The notes below the pieces were generated by a model. It searched no databases and was not told the DNA's origin. It saw nothing but the letters and a program-made list of their open reading frames with translations. From Sideroxyarcus sp. (GTDB taxonomy: Bacteria; Pseudomonadota; Gammaproteobacteria; Burkholderiales; Gallionellaceae), in contig JAUSBR010000004.1 in the NCBI GenBank assembly GCA_030651895.1, positions 186,001 through 250,000 on the forward strand: a DNA stretch of 64,000 nucleotides. Direction: 5' to 3'. Shown in pieces: positions 19,920 through 28,399 of the stretch. Positions within the stretch are counted from its first letter, which is position 1. Every line of letters begins with the position of its first letter. Both the position numbers and the translations under genes were made by a program.

Positions 19920-19943
19920 TCATTCCTGCGCAGGCGGGAATGA
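19920..19943. repeat. REP-like hairpin element
   Basis: TCATTCCTGCGCAGGCGGGAATGA: 10 bp stem (one T-G pair), 4 nt loop, directly after mshC stop and before NTase gene. Confidence 0.6.
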
Positions 19944-19947
19944 CAGC

Positions 19948-20400
19948 TTAGTGCACATACCCCGTCTCCGCCTCGATGTTGATGGTAGTGGCCCCCACGA
20001 CCGCAGAGGCCCCGTTTGGCGTCGGCGCGCCCATGAAATCGAAGGCCACTGTCAGCGTTCCACCCACTACCAGTGTTCCGTTCAACACCACACCTTCCGG
20101 CACCACGCAATTGATCACGCCCGCCACCACCGCCGTGCCACAATTCTGCGGATCGCCATTAGTGACATTCACGGTCACAGGACTATGCGATGCAATGGCG
20201 ACCTTCTGCGCATAGCGCAACGCCGCAGCGACCTGATCCGCCGTGGCGCGATCCCTGAAAGCGTCGTTGCCGGCGAAACGGGGCAGCGCGACCACCGCGA
20301 TGATGCCGACGATGACGATGATAGTGATCAGCTCGACCATGGTGAATCCGCGCTGTCGGCGCCAAAATTGCGTTGCTGTTGTGATCAACGATTTAGACAT
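19948..20400 (-). CDS. mshC: MSHA pilin-like protein MshC
   Basis: Prepilin MSKSLITTATQFWRRQRG|FTMVELITIIVIVGIIAVVALPRFAG. Confidence 0.85.
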   Translation of the reverse strand: MSKSLITTATQFWRRQRGFTMVELITIIVIVGIIAVVALPRFAGNDAFRDRATADQVAAALRYAQKVAIASHSPVTVNVTNGDPQNCGTAVVAGVINCVVPEGVVLNGTLVVGGTLTVAFDFMGAPTPNGASAVVGATTINIEAETGYVH

Positions 20401-20480
20401 CAGCTCGACACCCGCTCTAGATGGACGAAAGAAGCTCGATTGGATTTCGGGTTTCTTCGGTCAACCCAAATTGCTCAGGT

Positions 20481-20511
20481 TGAAAGAAAAGGTGGGCGCA
20501 TTGCGCCCACC
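20481..20511 (-). terminator. Intrinsic terminator/attenuator after mshA
   Basis: Minus strand GGTGGGCGCAATGCGCCCACC followed by TTTTCTTTCA between mshA and mshC. Confidence 0.75.
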
Positions 20512-20542
20512 AGCTACCACATTACTCCAACGGTATTGCTGC

Positions 20543-20980
20543 TTAGCAGGCTGCAGCTGATGCGCTGGCTGCTGCCGCACCGGTTGTACCGTTATAGGTT
20601 GCCGTGCAAGTGGCAGGCGCTCCGGTCGGTGTGAAAGTGACTGCCGCTGGAGTCGTGTAGTTAACGTCGTAACCCTCCGTCGATTCCAGCGCTGCGCCGA
20701 TACCGCCTATCGTACCAAGAGGAATGCCCGTCCCAACGTTCACATCCACCGTAGTCGCACCCAATAATGCGGTTGCCGCAGTTGAACTGCCAGTGGCCAG
20801 ATACTGCGCCCTGGTGATGGCAACAGCAGAACGGATCGCACCGGTGATGCCATTCACACTGGCAACCCGTGCCTCATCGCTCAAGTTGGTGAAACGTGGC
20901 AGGGCGGTCGCTGCCAGGATGCCCAGAATCACGATCACCACGATCAGTTCGATCAGCGTAAAACCTTGTTGCTTTTTCAT
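20543..20980 (-). CDS. mshA: MSHA major pilin MshA
   Basis: [58 protein letters not shown] at 20980, RBS GGAGAG upstream. Confidence 0.93.
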   Translation of the reverse strand: MKKQQGFTLIELIVVIVILGILAATALPRFTNLSDEARVASVNGITGAIRSAVAITRAQYLATGSSTAATALLGATTVDVNVGTGIPLGTIGGIGAALESTEGYDVNYTTPAAVTFTPTGAPATCTATYNGTTGAAAASASAAAC

Positions 20981-21082
20981 AATGTCTCTCCTAAGTTGTA
21001 TAGGGCCGCAGCCCCGTTTTGCTTCTTGCACCTGTTTAATCTGATGCCGCAGCACCCGACCTGAACAGGCTTACTACAATCT

Positions 21083-21098
21083 AGCCAGAACCGTGCCA
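21083..21098 (-). promoter_or_regulatory. Sigma54 (RpoN) -24/-12 promoter candidate for mshA
   Basis: Minus strand TGGCACGGTTCTGGCT; near match to TGGCACG-N4-TTGCW with conserved -24 GG and -12 GC. Confidence 0.65.
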
Positions 21099-21174
21099 GA
21101 AAGCAAGCAATATATCGCTTTAAGGCAAAGGCTTAGCGCGAATAATTAAAGAAATTCGTGACATATACTCGACA

Positions 21175-21792
21175 CTAATGACCAAGCCAGGACAGCAGGA
21201 ACACCAAAGCGTACAGACTTCCCAACACCAGCAATACTCCCGCCTGGCGGCCATGATTGAATACAACCTCATCCAAACCATGACGCGATATCTCCATCGG
21301 CTTCATGGCGCGGCGCATCGAAACCCATCGGTTCGCACCTTCTTCAAAGTCACGCAACAGGCTGGGGCGCAGCAGCAGGAACAAGCTGACGAATGCGGCA
21401 AAGACCGTCCCCAGCAATGCGCTCAGGACAAAGGCATCCAGCAGCGCGCCCACGAAAGAAGAGGGCAGATCGTAATACTGCGCCAACCCTGCAGTGGCTC
21501 TCACCTTGTTCAGGCTTACGGTAAGAAAGTAGGTGACGTAGCATGATCCGAGCAAAATCAGCACACCGCCGACTTGTCTGTGGCGATAGAACCAGGGATC
21601 CAGCGTAACGGACATTTCCAGCGATTGATCCAGATGCCGCGTTGATATCCAGCGATCAAGCATCGCGCTGACCGCACGCAAACGGACGGGATCCCAAAGC
21701 AGCAGTCCGCCGACCAGAATGCCAGTCAGGCTGCCGACCGACAGAAAAATGATCGCGGAACGGAGCAGTATAGATTCGACAACCGGGTCCAT
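21175..21792 (-). CDS. Uncharacterised 4-TM membrane protein in msh operon
   Basis: 205 aa with four hydrophobic segments; two halves look homologous; between mshF-like and mshA. Confidence 0.75.
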   Translation of the reverse strand: MDPVVESILLRSAIIFLSVGSLTGILVGGLLLWDPVRLRAVSAMLDRWISTRHLDQSLEMSVTLDPWFYRHRQVGGVLILLGSCYVTYFLTVSLNKVRATAGLAQYYDLPSSFVGALLDAFVLSALLGTVFAAFVSLFLLLRPSLLRDFEEGANRWVSMRRAMKPMEISRHGLDEVVFNHGRQAGVLLVLGSLYALVFLLSWLGH

Positions 21793-21799
21793 ATATCTC

Positions 21800-22318
21800 T
21801 CAATCTATCCAATGATAAGGCTCGGTAGGCGCAAACAGTGTGCTGACCAGCTCCTTGCCCGCCTTCGGCCGTCCAAGCATCGGTTCATAACTGAGTTGAA
21901 CATGAAACCGTATCCACTTTTTACCGTCTTTACCCGGCGTGAAGTTATCGCCACGATCCACGATGTAGACCAGCTCTCGCGATTGCAAGTCGAACACCCA
22001 TTGACCCGGCGCAACGACTCCCGGCGAGGGAGCAAAGTACTCCCCTGCGTAGTTTTTCGGTTTCTGCTGTAGCCAGTCGATCGGGTTTTCGTTCGCGAGT
22101 TGACTCACTTCTTTTTCGTTCACCGCGCCGCGCGCCATCAGCGTGCCATAGCGGAGAACCAGCGCGCTCTGCAACGCCCCTTCGACTTGCTGCATCGCAA
22201 CCTTTTCCGCCCGCTCCTGATAGAAAGGAACGCGCAGCAGAAACATGCCCGCCAGTATCACGATGATCGAAATGACGATGATGAGTTCAATGAGCGTGAA
22301 TCCGCGCTGAATTTTCAT
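21800..22318 (-). CDS. Prepilin-like protein, MshF/MshB position
   Basis: [44 protein letters not shown]; overlaps mshG stop. Confidence 0.8.
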   Translation of the reverse strand: MKIQRGFTLIELIIVISIIVILAGMFLLRVPFYQERAEKVAMQQVEGALQSALVLRYGTLMARGAVNEKEVSQLANENPIDWLQQKPKNYAGEYFAPSPGVVAPGQWVFDLQSRELVYIVDRGDNFTPGKDGKKWIRFHVQLSYEPMLGRPKAGKELVSTLFAPTEPYHWID

Positions 22319-23556
22319 TTGTGCAATGCCACTCTGCCCAAATCCCACATCGGCAGGAAGATGCCCAATGCAAGAATAAGCACCAATCCTCCCAGCATCA
22401 CAATCATGATCGGCTCGATATTGGCGCTGAGTGTCTTGATCTCGTATTCGACCTCGCGCTCGTACATCCCGGCGATCTCGAACATGAGACCGTCCATGTC
22501 GCCGGTCTCTTCGCCCACGGCGATCATCTGCAATACGGTCGGGTTGAACACGCCACTGGCCGAGGCAGTGCGCAGAATGCTCTCGCCGCGCTCGACGCCG
22601 TCGCGCATCTGTTCGACACGGCTGCGCATGTATTCGTTATCCACCACCAGCGCCACCGAGTTCAGGCCCTGCACGATGGGGATGCCGCTCTTGAACGACA
22701 GCGCCAGGCTGCGCGCAAACCGCGACAGCGTCGCCTTCATGATGATGGGACCTGCGATGGGAATGTAAAACTTGTAGCGGTCCCATTTGTAGCGCCCCTC
22801 CGTTGTGTTGATCCAGGAGCGGAACGCGACCACCGCACCCACCAGCAAGGCCAATAGGACGGGCCAGGAATTCACCATGAAGTTGGAGAAGCCCATCAAT
22901 ATCCTGGTCATCAACGGCAATTCGGTATGGAAACCCTCGAACACCTTGACGAACGCCGGGATGACGAAGATGTTGACGATAACGATGGCGATCGCCATGG
23001 CGATCACGACGAACATCGGATAGCGCACCGCGGATTTGATGCGCTCCTTCATGTCTTTCTCGAACTCGAGATGTTCGTACAGACGCAGGAAAGTCATGTC
23101 CAGCATGCCGGTCATCTCACCGACCTGCACCATGCTGAGATAGAACGGCGAGAACACTTTCGGGTGGCGGCGCATCGCTGTGGACAGTTCGCGTCCGCTA
23201 TCCAGACTTTCGCGCAGGTCCTGCAGCATGGCCGAGAACGCCGGATTGCGCGAGGACTCCTGCAAGCCGGCCAATGCGCGCATGATGGGAACACCCGCTT
23301 TGAGCAGTGTGTACATCTGGCGGCTGAACAGCATCAGTTCCAGCGTGTCGACCTTCTTCTCTACCGACAGCTTTTTCCATAAACTGACCTCCGGATTGCT
23401 ACCGCTGCGAACCGACTGCGAGGTGAGTTTGATCTCGGTCGGCGTGATGCCGGTGTTCAGCAACTGGTCGGCGATGACGCTGCTGTCCGCGCCTTCAAGC
23501 GAACCCTGCACCAGTTCACCGCGCGTGCTCCTTCCCTTGTAGGCGAATACGGGCAT
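22315..23556 (-). CDS. mshG: MSHA inner-membrane platform protein MshG (GspF/PilC family)
   Basis: MPVFAYKGRSTRGELVQGSLEG...; GspF repeats, three TMs. Confidence 0.93.
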   Translation of the reverse strand: MPVFAYKGRSTRGELVQGSLEGADSSVIADQLLNTGITPTEIKLTSQSVRSGSNPEVSLWKKLSVEKKVDTLELMLFSRQMYTLLKAGVPIMRALAGLQESSRNPAFSAMLQDLRESLDSGRELSTAMRRHPKVFSPFYLSMVQVGEMTGMLDMTFLRLYEHLEFEKDMKERIKSAVRYPMFVVIAMAIAIVIVNIFVIPAFVKVFEGFHTELPLMTRILMGFSNFMVNSWPVLLALLVGAVVAFRSWINTTEGRYKWDRYKFYIPIAGPIIMKATLSRFARSLALSFKSGIPIVQGLNSVALVVDNEYMRSRVEQMRDGVERGESILRTASASGVFNPTVLQMIAVGEETGDMDGLMFEIAGMYEREVEYEIKTLSANIEPIMIVMLGGLVLILALGIFLPMWDLGRVALHK

Positions 23557-25259
23557 CAGTCTTCCACTTGGTTGCTGATGCGCATCACTTCGGCGACCGA
23601 GGTGCGGCCGAGCTTCATCTCGCGCAGCGCGGCGTCGAGCAGCGTCTTGCCTTTGAGGTGTTCGCGCGCGGCCTGCATGAAGTGCGAGTTATCTTCGTGT
23701 GCGGCGGCAACCACCAGTGCCTGACTCATCTCCAGCATCTCGTACACGCCCATGCGCCCGTGGTAGCCGGTGCCGTTGCAGTGCGAGCAGCCACGGCCAT
23801 GCAGCAGCGTGCCCCAGTCGCCCCGGGTGACACCTTCCGCTTCCAGCCACTCGGCTTCCTGCGGCGTGGGCACATGCGTCTCGCTGCAACTCTCGCAGAC
23901 GCGGCGCAACAGGCGTTGCGCCAGCACAGCCTGCACCGACGAAGCCACCATGTATTTCGGTGCGCCCATGTCGACCAGACGGAACAGCGTGCCGGCGGTG
24001 TCGCGTGTGTGCAGCGTGGAGAACACCAGGTGACCGGTCATCGCCGCGCGCATGCCGATCTGCGCGGTTTCGGCATCGCGCATCTCGCCGACCAGGATGA
24101 CATCCGGGTCCTGACGCAAAGCGGAGCGCAGCACGCGCGAGAAAGTGAGCTCTATCTTTTCGTTCACCTGCACTTGGTTGATGCCGGGCAGGCGGTATTC
24201 CACCGGGTCTTCCACGGTGATGATCTTCTGGTCGATGGTGTTGATCTCGGCCAGCCCCGCATACAGCGTGGTGGTCTTGCCGCTACCGGTCGGGCCGGTG
24301 ACCAGCACCATGCCGTTGCTGCGCTGGATGATCTCGCGGAAGCGCTTGAGCATGTCCGCGGGCATGCCGAGCTTGTCCAGCGTAAGGAAGCTGCCGCTCT
24401 GGTTGAGCAGACGCATCACCACCGATTCGCCGTACTGCGTGGGCATGGTGGAGATACGCACGTCGATGGCCTGGTCGCGCACACGGATGTTGAAACGGCC
24501 GTCCTGCGGCAGGCGCTTCTCGGAGATGTCCAGACCCGACATCAGCTTCAGGCGCAAGGCGAGCGAGGGGGCAATCTTGCTGTCGGCCTCGGTTTGCAGG
24601 TGCAACGCGCCATCGATGCGGAAACGGATCTGTACGCGTGCTTCCTGCGGCTCGATGTGAATGTCGGAGGCGCGCACCTGGGTGGCGTCGTCGAACATGG
24701 TCTGCAACAGCTTGACCACCGGCGCCTCTTCGGTGCCTACCGTGTCGCTCAGCGCGCCGAAGTCGATGTAGCTATCGCCCAGTTCTTCCGAGACCGCCTT
24801 GGCCAGACCGGATATCTCTTCGGTGCGACGATAGACACGGTCGATGGTTTCCAGCAACTGGCCTTCGGTGACCACGGCGACATCGATGTCGCGCTTGAGC
24901 AGGCGCGCGATCTCGTCGAAGGCGAACAGGTCGGTCGGGTCAGCCATGCCGACCAGCAGCACACCGTTGCGTTCTTCCAGCGCTACGGCGCGGAAACGCC
25001 GCGCCTGGTTCTCCGGCAAGCGGCGCACGATCTCGAGATTGACGTTGTAGTACTTGAGATTGATGTACGGGATGTTGAGCTGCTTGGCGATGGCTTCGGA
25101 GATCTGGTCTTCGCTGACGAAAGCGTTATCCACCAGCACGCGACCGAGCTTGCGACCGCTGCGTTTCTGCTGCTCCAGCGCGAACTGGAGTTGATCCAAT
25201 GAAATGAGTTTCTGCTGTACCAGCAGATCGCCTAAGCGGATTTTCTCCGGACGCGCCAT
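23556..25259 (-). CDS. mshE: MSHA assembly ATPase MshE (GspE family, MshEN domain)
   Basis: Walker A GPTGSGKTTTLYAG, Asp/His boxes; N-term RLGDLLVQQKLISLDQLQFALEQQ...LGRVLVDNAFVSEDQISEAIAKQLNIP. Confidence 0.96.
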   Translation of the reverse strand: MARPEKIRLGDLLVQQKLISLDQLQFALEQQKRSGRKLGRVLVDNAFVSEDQISEAIAKQLNIPYINLKYYNVNLEIVRRLPENQARRFRAVALEERNGVLLVGMADPTDLFAFDEIARLLKRDIDVAVVTEGQLLETIDRVYRRTEEISGLAKAVSEELGDSYIDFGALSDTVGTEEAPVVKLLQTMFDDATQVRASDIHIEPQEARVQIRFRIDGALHLQTEADSKIAPSLALRLKLMSGLDISEKRLPQDGRFNIRVRDQAIDVRISTMPTQYGESVVMRLLNQSGSFLTLDKLGMPADMLKRFREIIQRSNGMVLVTGPTGSGKTTTLYAGLAEINTIDQKIITVEDPVEYRLPGINQVQVNEKIELTFSRVLRSALRQDPDVILVGEMRDAETAQIGMRAAMTGHLVFSTLHTRDTAGTLFRLVDMGAPKYMVASSVQAVLAQRLLRRVCESCSETHVPTPQEAEWLEAEGVTRGDWGTLLHGRGCSHCNGTGYHGRMGVYEMLEMSQALVVAAAHEDNSHFMQAAREHLKGKTLLDAALREMKLGRTSVAEVMRISNQVED

Positions 25260-25351
25260 AATTCCCCCTGTGTGACTTTTTCAGACACTTGCCGATAAAC
25301 GGAAGTTAGCCGTTTTTCCCCATACTGACAAGCATTTCGAGCGGATTCCTG

Positions 25352-25834
25352 ATGTTCAACGTGATTCTTTATCAACCGGAGATCCCGCCCAATACCGGCA
25401 ATATCATCCGCCTGTGCGCCAATACCGGCGCGCAGTTGCATCTCATCCGCCCGCTCGGTTTCGATCTCGATGACAAACAGCTGCGCCGCGCCGGACTGGA
25501 TTATCACGAATATGCGCGTGTCCGGGTTTACGACACTCTTGTCGAATGTCTGGACACCCTGCCCGATGCACGCGCGTTCGCCTTCACCACCAAGGCTTCG
25601 CACCCCTACCACGAAGTGCAATACCAACACGGGGATGCGTTCCTGTTCGGACCCGAGAGTCGCGGTTTGCCTGCGGAGGTATTGGCAGCATTCGTGCCCG
25701 AACGGCGCCTGCGTCTGCCGATGCTGCCGGACAATCGCAGCCTGAATCTTTCCAATACGGTGGCGGTGGCGGTTTTCGAAGCCTGGAGACAGTGCGGCTT
25801 CGCGGGCAGTCAGTCGAACTCGCTGCCCGGTTGA
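25352..25834 (+). CDS. trmL: tRNA (cytidine(34)-2'-O)-methyltransferase TrmL (SPOUT)
   Basis: MFNVILYQPEIPPNTGNIIRLCANTG...FGPESRGLP...LPMLPDNRSLNLSNTVAVAVFEAWRQ. Confidence 0.96.
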   Translation: MFNVILYQPEIPPNTGNIIRLCANTGAQLHLIRPLGFDLDDKQLRRAGLDYHEYARVRVYDTLVECLDTLPDARAFAFTTKASHPYHEVQYQHGDAFLFGPESRGLPAEVLAAFVPERRLRLPMLPDNRSLNLSNTVAVAVFEAWRQCGFAGSQSNSLPG

Positions 25835-26799
25835 CGGCTGAGCAGCACTTCGACCGCTTTGTCGGCGGCAAGGTCCTCGTACAGCACGCGGTAGACCGCT
25901 TCGCAGATCGGCATATCCACCCCGCGCTGCTGCGCGATGCGGTGCACCTCGCGTGCGGTGTAGACGCCTTCGGCCACGTGCCCGAGTTCGTTGAGGATGT
26001 TGGAGAGCGACTTGTGCTGCGCCAGCAGCATGCCGACCTGGCGGTTGCGCGAAAGGTCACCGGTACAGGTGAGGATGAGGTCGCCCACGCCGGACAAACC
26101 GCCCAGCGTCTCGGCACGGCCGCCCATCTGCAGACCCAGCCGCGTCATCTCGGCCAGCCCGCGGGTGAGCAGGGCGGCACGGGCATTCAAACCCATCTGC
26201 ATACCGTCGCAGATGCCGGCCGCGATAGCCAGCACGTTCTTGACCGCACCGCCGATCTCCACGCCGACCACATCGGTGCTGGAATAGATGCGCAAGCGCG
26301 AATGATGCAGAAGCTTGGCCGTACGCTGCGCGAACTCGCCGTCGTTCGACGCCAGCGTCATCGCGGTGGGTTGGTTGCGAGCCACTTCCTGCGCGAAGCT
26401 GGGGCCGGAAAGTACGCCGCGCGGGAAGCTGGCCGGCAGGATCTGCTCGGCGATCTGGTGCGGGAACAGCGAAGTCTCGCTCTCGAAACCCTTGCACACC
26501 CAGACCACGGGAACGGGTGATGGTAGCGTAGCGAGCTGTTGCAGCGTGCTGCGCAGCCCGGCGACCGGCACGGCGACGATGACCAGCTCGGCATCGGCCA
26601 GCGTCTCGTGCAGTGCGGCGGAAAGTCTGAGTTCGGCAGGCAACGGGATGTCGGCCAGGAAACGCTGGTTATGGCGATCACGCACCATCGCCGCGATCTC
26701 TTCGGGCTCACGGGACCACAGTGTGACCTGATGGCGCGGCGCGAAACTGACCGCCAGAGCCGTCCCCCATGCACCGGAGCCCAATATCGCGAACTTCAT
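25810..26799 (-). CDS. gpsA: Glycerol-3-phosphate dehydrogenase [NAD(P)+]
   Basis: MKFAILGSGAWGTALAVSFA Rossmann motif, GLSGVGDLILTCTGDLSRNRQVG; start at 26799. Confidence 0.96.
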   Translation of the reverse strand: MKFAILGSGAWGTALAVSFAPRHQVTLWSREPEEIAAMVRDRHNQRFLADIPLPAELRLSAALHETLADAELVIVAVPVAGLRSTLQQLATLPSPVPVVWVCKGFESETSLFPHQIAEQILPASFPRGVLSGPSFAQEVARNQPTAMTLASNDGEFAQRTAKLLHHSRLRIYSSTDVVGVEIGGAVKNVLAIAAGICDGMQMGLNARAALLTRGLAEMTRLGLQMGGRAETLGGLSGVGDLILTCTGDLSRNRQVGMLLAQHKSLSNILNELGHVAEGVYTAREVHRIAQQRGVDMPICEAVYRVLYEDLAADKAVEVLLSRQPGSEFD

Positions 26800-27233
26800 C
26801 AGTCGCCCCACACGTCGCCGGATTTGAGAAAACCCGTGCTGCCGTCCGCATGGCGAACCTTGACCCAGCCGCTGCCGGTGTTGCCCAGCCATTCCAGTCC
26901 GAGTTGCTGGGTCGCCTTGAACTCCAGAGCGGAACCCGCATCCGGGCTACGCAACACATCTGTGGAGGGGACCGTGACCATGACGTAGCGCTTGCTGCTC
27001 AGATTGCGCTTCTCTATCCAGAACAGCTTGCCCGTGTTGTCGCGCACCTTGACCCAGTTGTCCAGCACCACGACCTGCTCCAGCGGCAGATAGCGCGTGG
27101 CGACGAACAGCTTCTTCGCTCGCAGCGAGTTGGCGTCGTAGAGGATGGCCGGCTCGGCGACCGAGACGAGATCGAATGCGTGCGCGGCCTGACTGGCCAG
27201 CAACAACAACAGCGATGTCGCCAGATGCCTCAT
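26799..27233 (-). CDS. SH3-domain (bacterial type) periplasmic protein
   Basis: Signal peptide and repeated SH3-like W-V-KV blocks (VVLDNWVKVRDNTGKLFWIEKRNL; GNTGSGWVKVRHADGSTGFLKSGDVWG). Confidence 0.8.
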   Translation of the reverse strand: MRHLATSLLLLLASQAAHAFDLVSVAEPAILYDANSLRAKKLFVATRYLPLEQVVVLDNWVKVRDNTGKLFWIEKRNLSSKRYVMVTVPSTDVLRSPDAGSALEFKATQQLGLEWLGNTGSGWVKVRHADGSTGFLKSGDVWGD

Positions 27234-27709
27234 CAGTGCTTGACCGCCTCTGCGGCTTGGCCCTGATTCTGCTGTTTCTGTTGCTGATAGATCGACTCGA
27301 AGTTGATCGGGTTGAGCATCACCGGTGCGAACCCGGCGCGTACCGCCACGTTCGACACCACTTCGCGCAGATAGGGGTAGAGGATATTGGGGCAGAGCAC
27401 CGCCAGCACCGTCTCCATCTCGTCCGCCGGCACGTTGCGCACCTGGAAGATGCCGGCCTGCTTGGCTTCGATCAGGAACATGACTTTGTCTTTCTCGGGC
27501 AGCTTGGCGGTGACGGTGACGGTGACGACGACTTCGTACACGCCCTCCTCTACCGTTCCGGCCTGGGTCTGCAATTGCAGATCGATCTGCGGATTCTCGC
27601 GCTCCAGGAAGATGCCCGGTGCATGCGGGACCTCCAGCGACATGTCTTTCACATACAGCTTCTCGATGTTGAAGATCGGTTGTGTATTCTCTTGTGCAGC
27701 TTCGGTCAT
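27233..27709 (-). CDS. secB: Protein-export chaperone SecB
   Basis: FNIEKLYVKDMSLEVPHAPGIF...CPNILYPYLREVVSNVAVRAGFAPVMLNPINFESIY. Confidence 0.97.
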   Translation of the reverse strand: MTEAAQENTQPIFNIEKLYVKDMSLEVPHAPGIFLERENPQIDLQLQTQAGTVEEGVYEVVVTVTVTAKLPEKDKVMFLIEAKQAGIFQVRNVPADEMETVLAVLCPNILYPYLREVVSNVAVRAGFAPVMLNPINFESIYQQQKQQNQGQAAEAVKH

Positions 27710-27723
27710 GCTATTTCCCCTGT

Positions 27724-27984
27724 CTATTGTTTCGCCAGCAATTTGTCCAACCCGCCTTCCTGGTCGAGCGCGGCCATATCGTCATAGCCGCCGACATGGG
27801 TATCGTTGATGTAGATCTGCGGCACCGTGCGGCGGCCGGTCTTCTTAATCATCAATTCCTGTTGCTCCGGATGCAGGTCGATGCGGATCTTCTCGATATC
27901 CACCACCCCTTTGCGCTTAAGCAGATGCTCGGCGCGCACACAGTACGGGCAGACTTCGGTGCAATACATGAGGACCTTGGCCAT
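27724..27984 (-). CDS. grxC: Glutaredoxin 3
   Basis: 86 aa, CPYC active site, TVPQIYINDTHVGGYDD. Confidence 0.95.
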   Translation of the reverse strand: MAKVLMYCTEVCPYCVRAEHLLKRKGVVDIEKIRIDLHPEQQELMIKKTGRRTVPQIYINDTHVGGYDDMAALDQEGGLDKLLAKQ

Positions 27985-27985
27985 C

Positions 27986-28399
27986 TTATCTCTCCAGCGG
28001 CAGGCTGGCTTTTTGCCAGGCCATCACGCCGCCCTCCAGATTATAAGCCTGGGTGAACCCCTGTTTGCCCAGCTGCGCACAGGCGGATGCCGAACGCATC
28101 CCGCTGCGGCACACCACCAGGATGGGCTTGTCGCGGTACTTCTCCAGTTCGCCGATGCGCTCGCGCAGCTTGCCCAGCGGCACGAGCTTGCTGTTCAGGA
28201 TATGGCCAGAGTCGTATTCGCCCTGCTCGCGCACGTCCAGCACCAGCGCATTCTTGTGGTTGATGAGTTGGGTGGCAGCTATGTGGTCGACATCCTTGAT
28301 GCCGCGCAGGCGGTTGCCGAAGAATGACCAGAACAGCATGGCGCCGCTGGTCAGTGCGATCAGAATGGTCCAGATGTTATTTTGCAGGTACAGCAGCAC
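27986..28399 (-). CDS. Membrane-anchored rhodanese-like sulfurtransferase
   Basis: N-term TM, LVVCRSGMRSASA active-site loop. Confidence 0.9.
   Translation of the reverse strand: MLLYLQNNIWTILIALTSGAMLFWSFFGNRLRGIKDVDHIAATQLINHKNALVLDVREQGEYDSGHILNSKLVPLGKLRERIGELEKYRDKPILVVCRSGMRSASACAQLGKQGFTQAYNLEGGVMAWQKASLPLER

Noticed and set aside
23568-25202. 544 aa plus-strand ORF opposite mshE
   Set aside because: Shadow ORF; composition artefact of GC-rich coding sequence
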